A stretch of DNA of 64,000 bases from Pseudochelatococcus lubricantis (lineage in GTDB: Bacteria; Pseudomonadota; Alphaproteobacteria; Rhizobiales; Beijerinckiaceae), in assembly GCF_042432495.1 (NCBI RefSeq), contig NZ_JBHLXC010000001.1:124001-188000 (forward strand), read 5' to 3'. Position numbers and translations under genes: made by a program. Of this stretch, positions 62,417-64,000 are shown piece by piece; position 1 is the first letter of the stretch; each line of letters begins with the position of its first letter. The notes beneath the pieces are model-generated. The model was not told the DNA's origin and did not search any database. It saw nothing but the letters and a program-made list of their open reading frames with translations.

Positions 62417-62920
62417 TCAGCCGCCCAGGTTCCGGGTGTTCTGCAATATCCGATGCAGGATGGCGACGAAGTGACGGTATTCGCTTTCGTCGATACCGTC
62501 GAACATCTGCCGGAACATCTTGTACATGTTCGGCCACAACTGCTCGAAGGCGGCGCGTCCCTCGGCCGTGATGGTAATATCACGGATGCGCATGTCCTCC
62601 GGACGCGGGGTGCGGCGGATGTATCCTTGCGCCTCCAGCGAGTCGAGCGTGCGGCTCATGCTCGACTGCTCGGTGACGGCGAATACCGACAGTTCGTTGA
62701 TCGTCAGCGACGGCGCGACGGAGAGGATGGCGAGCACCCGCATCTTCACCGTCGTGATGCCGAGCGCCTTCAGCTCGTCCGACAGGCTGGCGTTCCAGCG
62801 CGCGATGACGCGGTTCATCAGGTAGGGCGCGAACTGGTTCAGGCCGATCTCGCCGATGGTCGGCAAGACCGTGTCATCCTCCTGCGAACGAAGAACTGTT
62901 CCCGCAAACCGATCCTGCAT
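62417..62920 (-). CDS. MarR-family regulator 3
   Basis: A 167-residue MarR protein with KMRVLAILSVAPSLTINELSVFAVTEQSSMSRTLDSLEAQGYI as DNA-binding core and wing RTPRPEDMRIRDITIT. Its stop codon directly abuts that of the preceding dehydrogenase gene on the other strand. It could regulate iorAB or the ligase gene to its right. It is the third MarR protein of the island, suggesting separately controlled modules. Confidence 0.9.
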   Translation of the reverse strand: MQDRFAGTVLRSQEDDTVLPTIGEIGLNQFAPYLMNRVIARWNASLSDELKALGITTVKMRVLAILSVAPSLTINELSVFAVTEQSSMSRTLDSLEAQGYIRRTPRPEDMRIRDITITAEGRAAFEQLWPNMYKMFRQMFDGIDESEYRHFVAILHRILQNTRNLGG

Positions 62921-62944
62921 AGATGCCCGCTTCCACTGACCTTA

Positions 62945-63044
62945 GAGCGCGTTCCGATCAGATGGAATCATCTGATCGGAACGCGCTCAAAATAAGGAAC
63001 CTGGTATCTGTCCTGTCTCAACGTAAACAGGACAGATACCAGGT
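62945..63044. repeat. Dispersed double-hairpin repeat, copy 3 (best preserved)
   Basis: The first palindrome has perfect 20-bp arms (62945-62964 and 62969-62988, loop GAAT). The second has perfect 18-bp arms (62999-63016 and 63027-63044). They are joined by AAAATAAGGA. Copies 1 and 2 are partly decayed versions. A third short palindrome, TCGGATGATTCCATCCGA, follows at 63073-63090. It separates the MarR 3 gene from the ligase gene. Confidence 0.85.
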
Positions 63045-63177
63045 TGCCTGAGCGCCATCCGGCCCGGGACGGTCGGATGATTCCATCCGATGGACGAGCG
63101 CCCTGACGAGACTGATATGGCAGCATTTTCGAGCCTGCACAATCGTCATCGGCACGGGCGCGTTGCGGCGGATGTTC

Positions 63178-64000
63178 TCAGCGGCGCACCTGATAGCCCG
63201 CTTCTTCCCTGTCCCAGACGCCGGGCACGCGCCCTTCATCGCGCAGGGCGAACTTGCGGATCTTGCCGTTTTCCGTGAGCGGCATCTCCGCCACGACCCG
63301 CACGAAGCGCGGCACCGCGAAATAGGGCAGCTTGCCCTCGCAATGCATGACGATATCGAGCGGCGACAGGGCATTGGCCTGCTTGAGGACCACGGCGACG
63401 GCCACCTCGTCCTCGCCGAGTTCCGATGGCAGCGGATAGGCCGCGCAGGCCTCGATGGCCGGGTGGGCGAGCAGCGTCTGCTCCACCTCCCACGACGAGA
63501 TGTTCTCGCCCCGCCGCCGGATGGCGTCCTTGGTGCGGTCGATGAAGCGGTAGTGGCCGTCCTTCTCGCGCACGACCCTGTCGCCGGTGTGGAACCACAG
63601 GTTGCGCCACGCTTCCACCGTCTTGTCGGGCATGCCGAAATAGCCCGTGGCGAAGGCGAAGGGTTCGAGCGCACGCAGGATCAGCTCACCCGCCTCACCG
63701 TCCGGCACGGGCGTATCGTCCTCGTCGACGACGCGCGCCTCCATGCCGTCGATCAGGTAGCCCATGGTGCCGGGATGGTCGGAGGGGATCGGACTGCCGA
63801 AGACGAAATTCGTTTCCGTGGAGCCATAGGCGTCGAGCAGCGGCACGCCGAAGCGCTCCTGAAACGGACCGTGGAACCGGCCGGGAACGCCGCCGCCAAG
63901 CGCCGCGCGGATGGCATGGTCGCGGTCGCCGGGCTCGGGCGGGCGCGAGAGCAGGATGGCCGCCATCGCCCCGAGCAGATAGGTGACGGTGGCGCCGTGC
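63178..64000 (-). CDS. AMP-forming acyl-CoA ligase, C-terminal part (cut by right window edge)
   Basis: The visible 270 or so residues are the C-terminal half of an ANL-superfamily ligase. They carry LLDAYGSTETNFVFG (adenylate motif), LWFHTGDRVVREKDGHYRFIDRTKDAIRRRGENISSWEVE (hinge Asp and the A8 region) and LTENGKIRKFALRD (catalytic Lys). The subclass resembles crotonobetaine/carnitine- or 2-aminobenzoate-type ligases. In context it may activate 2-aminobenzoate, indole-3-acetate or an oxidised derivative. The N-terminal domain and start lie outside the window. Confidence 0.9.
   Translation of the reverse strand, partial: HGATVTYLLGAMAAILLSRPPEPGDRDHAIRAALGGGVPGRFHGPFQERFGVPLLDAYGSTETNFVFGSPIPSDHPGTMGYLIDGMEARVVDEDDTPVPDGEAGELILRALEPFAFATGYFGMPDKTVEAWRNLWFHTGDRVVREKDGHYRFIDRTKDAIRRRGENISSWEVEQTLLAHPAIEACAAYPLPSELGEDEVAVAVVLKQANALSPLDIVMHCEGKLPYFAVPRFVRVVAEMPLTENGKIRKFALRDEGRVPGVWDREEAGYQVRR

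Overview
The window reads as a chromosome or large-replicon segment of a GC-rich alphaproteobacterium, most likely of the order Hyphomicrobiales (rhizobial/Brucella-Ochrobactrum relatives). This is inferred from the gene families (several Dpp- and Liv-type ABC operons, FadR-type GntR, MarR regulators, an orphan RTX protein) and from intergenic double-hairpin repeats of a kind I associate with that order. Species cannot be assigned from the sequence alone. No tRNA, rRNA, CRISPR array, insertion sequence or phage gene was seen.

Left part (1-16.5 kb): the 3' end of an SDR gene, a FadR-type regulator and a large type-I-secreted RTX protein (1.9-4.7 kb). Next come a peptide/opine-type ABC operon (5.6-10.6 kb) with a translationally coupled gene remnant, then an acetylpolyamine-amidohydrolase-like deacetylase, an N-carbamoyl-amino-acid/allantoate-type hydrolase and an ornithine-cyclodeaminase family protein. 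A LysR regulator, an RraA-like and a RidA-like gene follow on the other strand. Together they look like uptake and hydrolysis of an acylated, nitrogen-rich compound.

Middle part (16.7-32.3 kb): a PadR regulator next to a TonB-dependent receptor and a YncE-like periplasmic beta-propeller (compare yncD/yncE of E. coli). A TetR-controlled RND efflux pair follows, without an outer-membrane channel gene. Then comes a less GC-rich segment with two tandem genes for ShET2/EspL-like proteins: an N-terminal papain-like Cys-His-Asp region followed by about 6 and 12 copies of a 48-residue ankyrin-like repeat. They look like translocated effectors, but no secretion apparatus is in the window.

Right part (32.3-64 kb): a large aromatic catabolic island with two Liv-type binding proteins and one Liv permease/ATPase set, three MarR regulators, an indole-oxidising-type flavin monooxygenase with flavin reductase and SDR, and a thiolase-fold protein lacking the usual catalytic Cys and His. 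That protein is coupled to a DUF35-SDR fusion and an isatin-hydrolase-like cyclase. The island also holds 2-aminobenzoyl-CoA monooxygenase/reductase with beta-oxidation genes, thioesterase and RidA, indolepyruvate-ferredoxin-oxidoreductase-like IorA/IorB, and an acyl-CoA ligase cut by the right edge. Read together they suggest a CoA-dependent route from indole-3-acetate. The indole ring would be oxidised to dioxindole-3-acetate and activated to its CoA ester. Retro-aldol cleavage would give isatin plus acetyl-CoA, and hydrolysis would give isatinate. IorAB would oxidatively decarboxylate isatinate to 2-aminobenzoyl-CoA, followed by dearomatising monooxygenation and beta-oxidation. This order of steps is inference; the gene families are read from the sequence.
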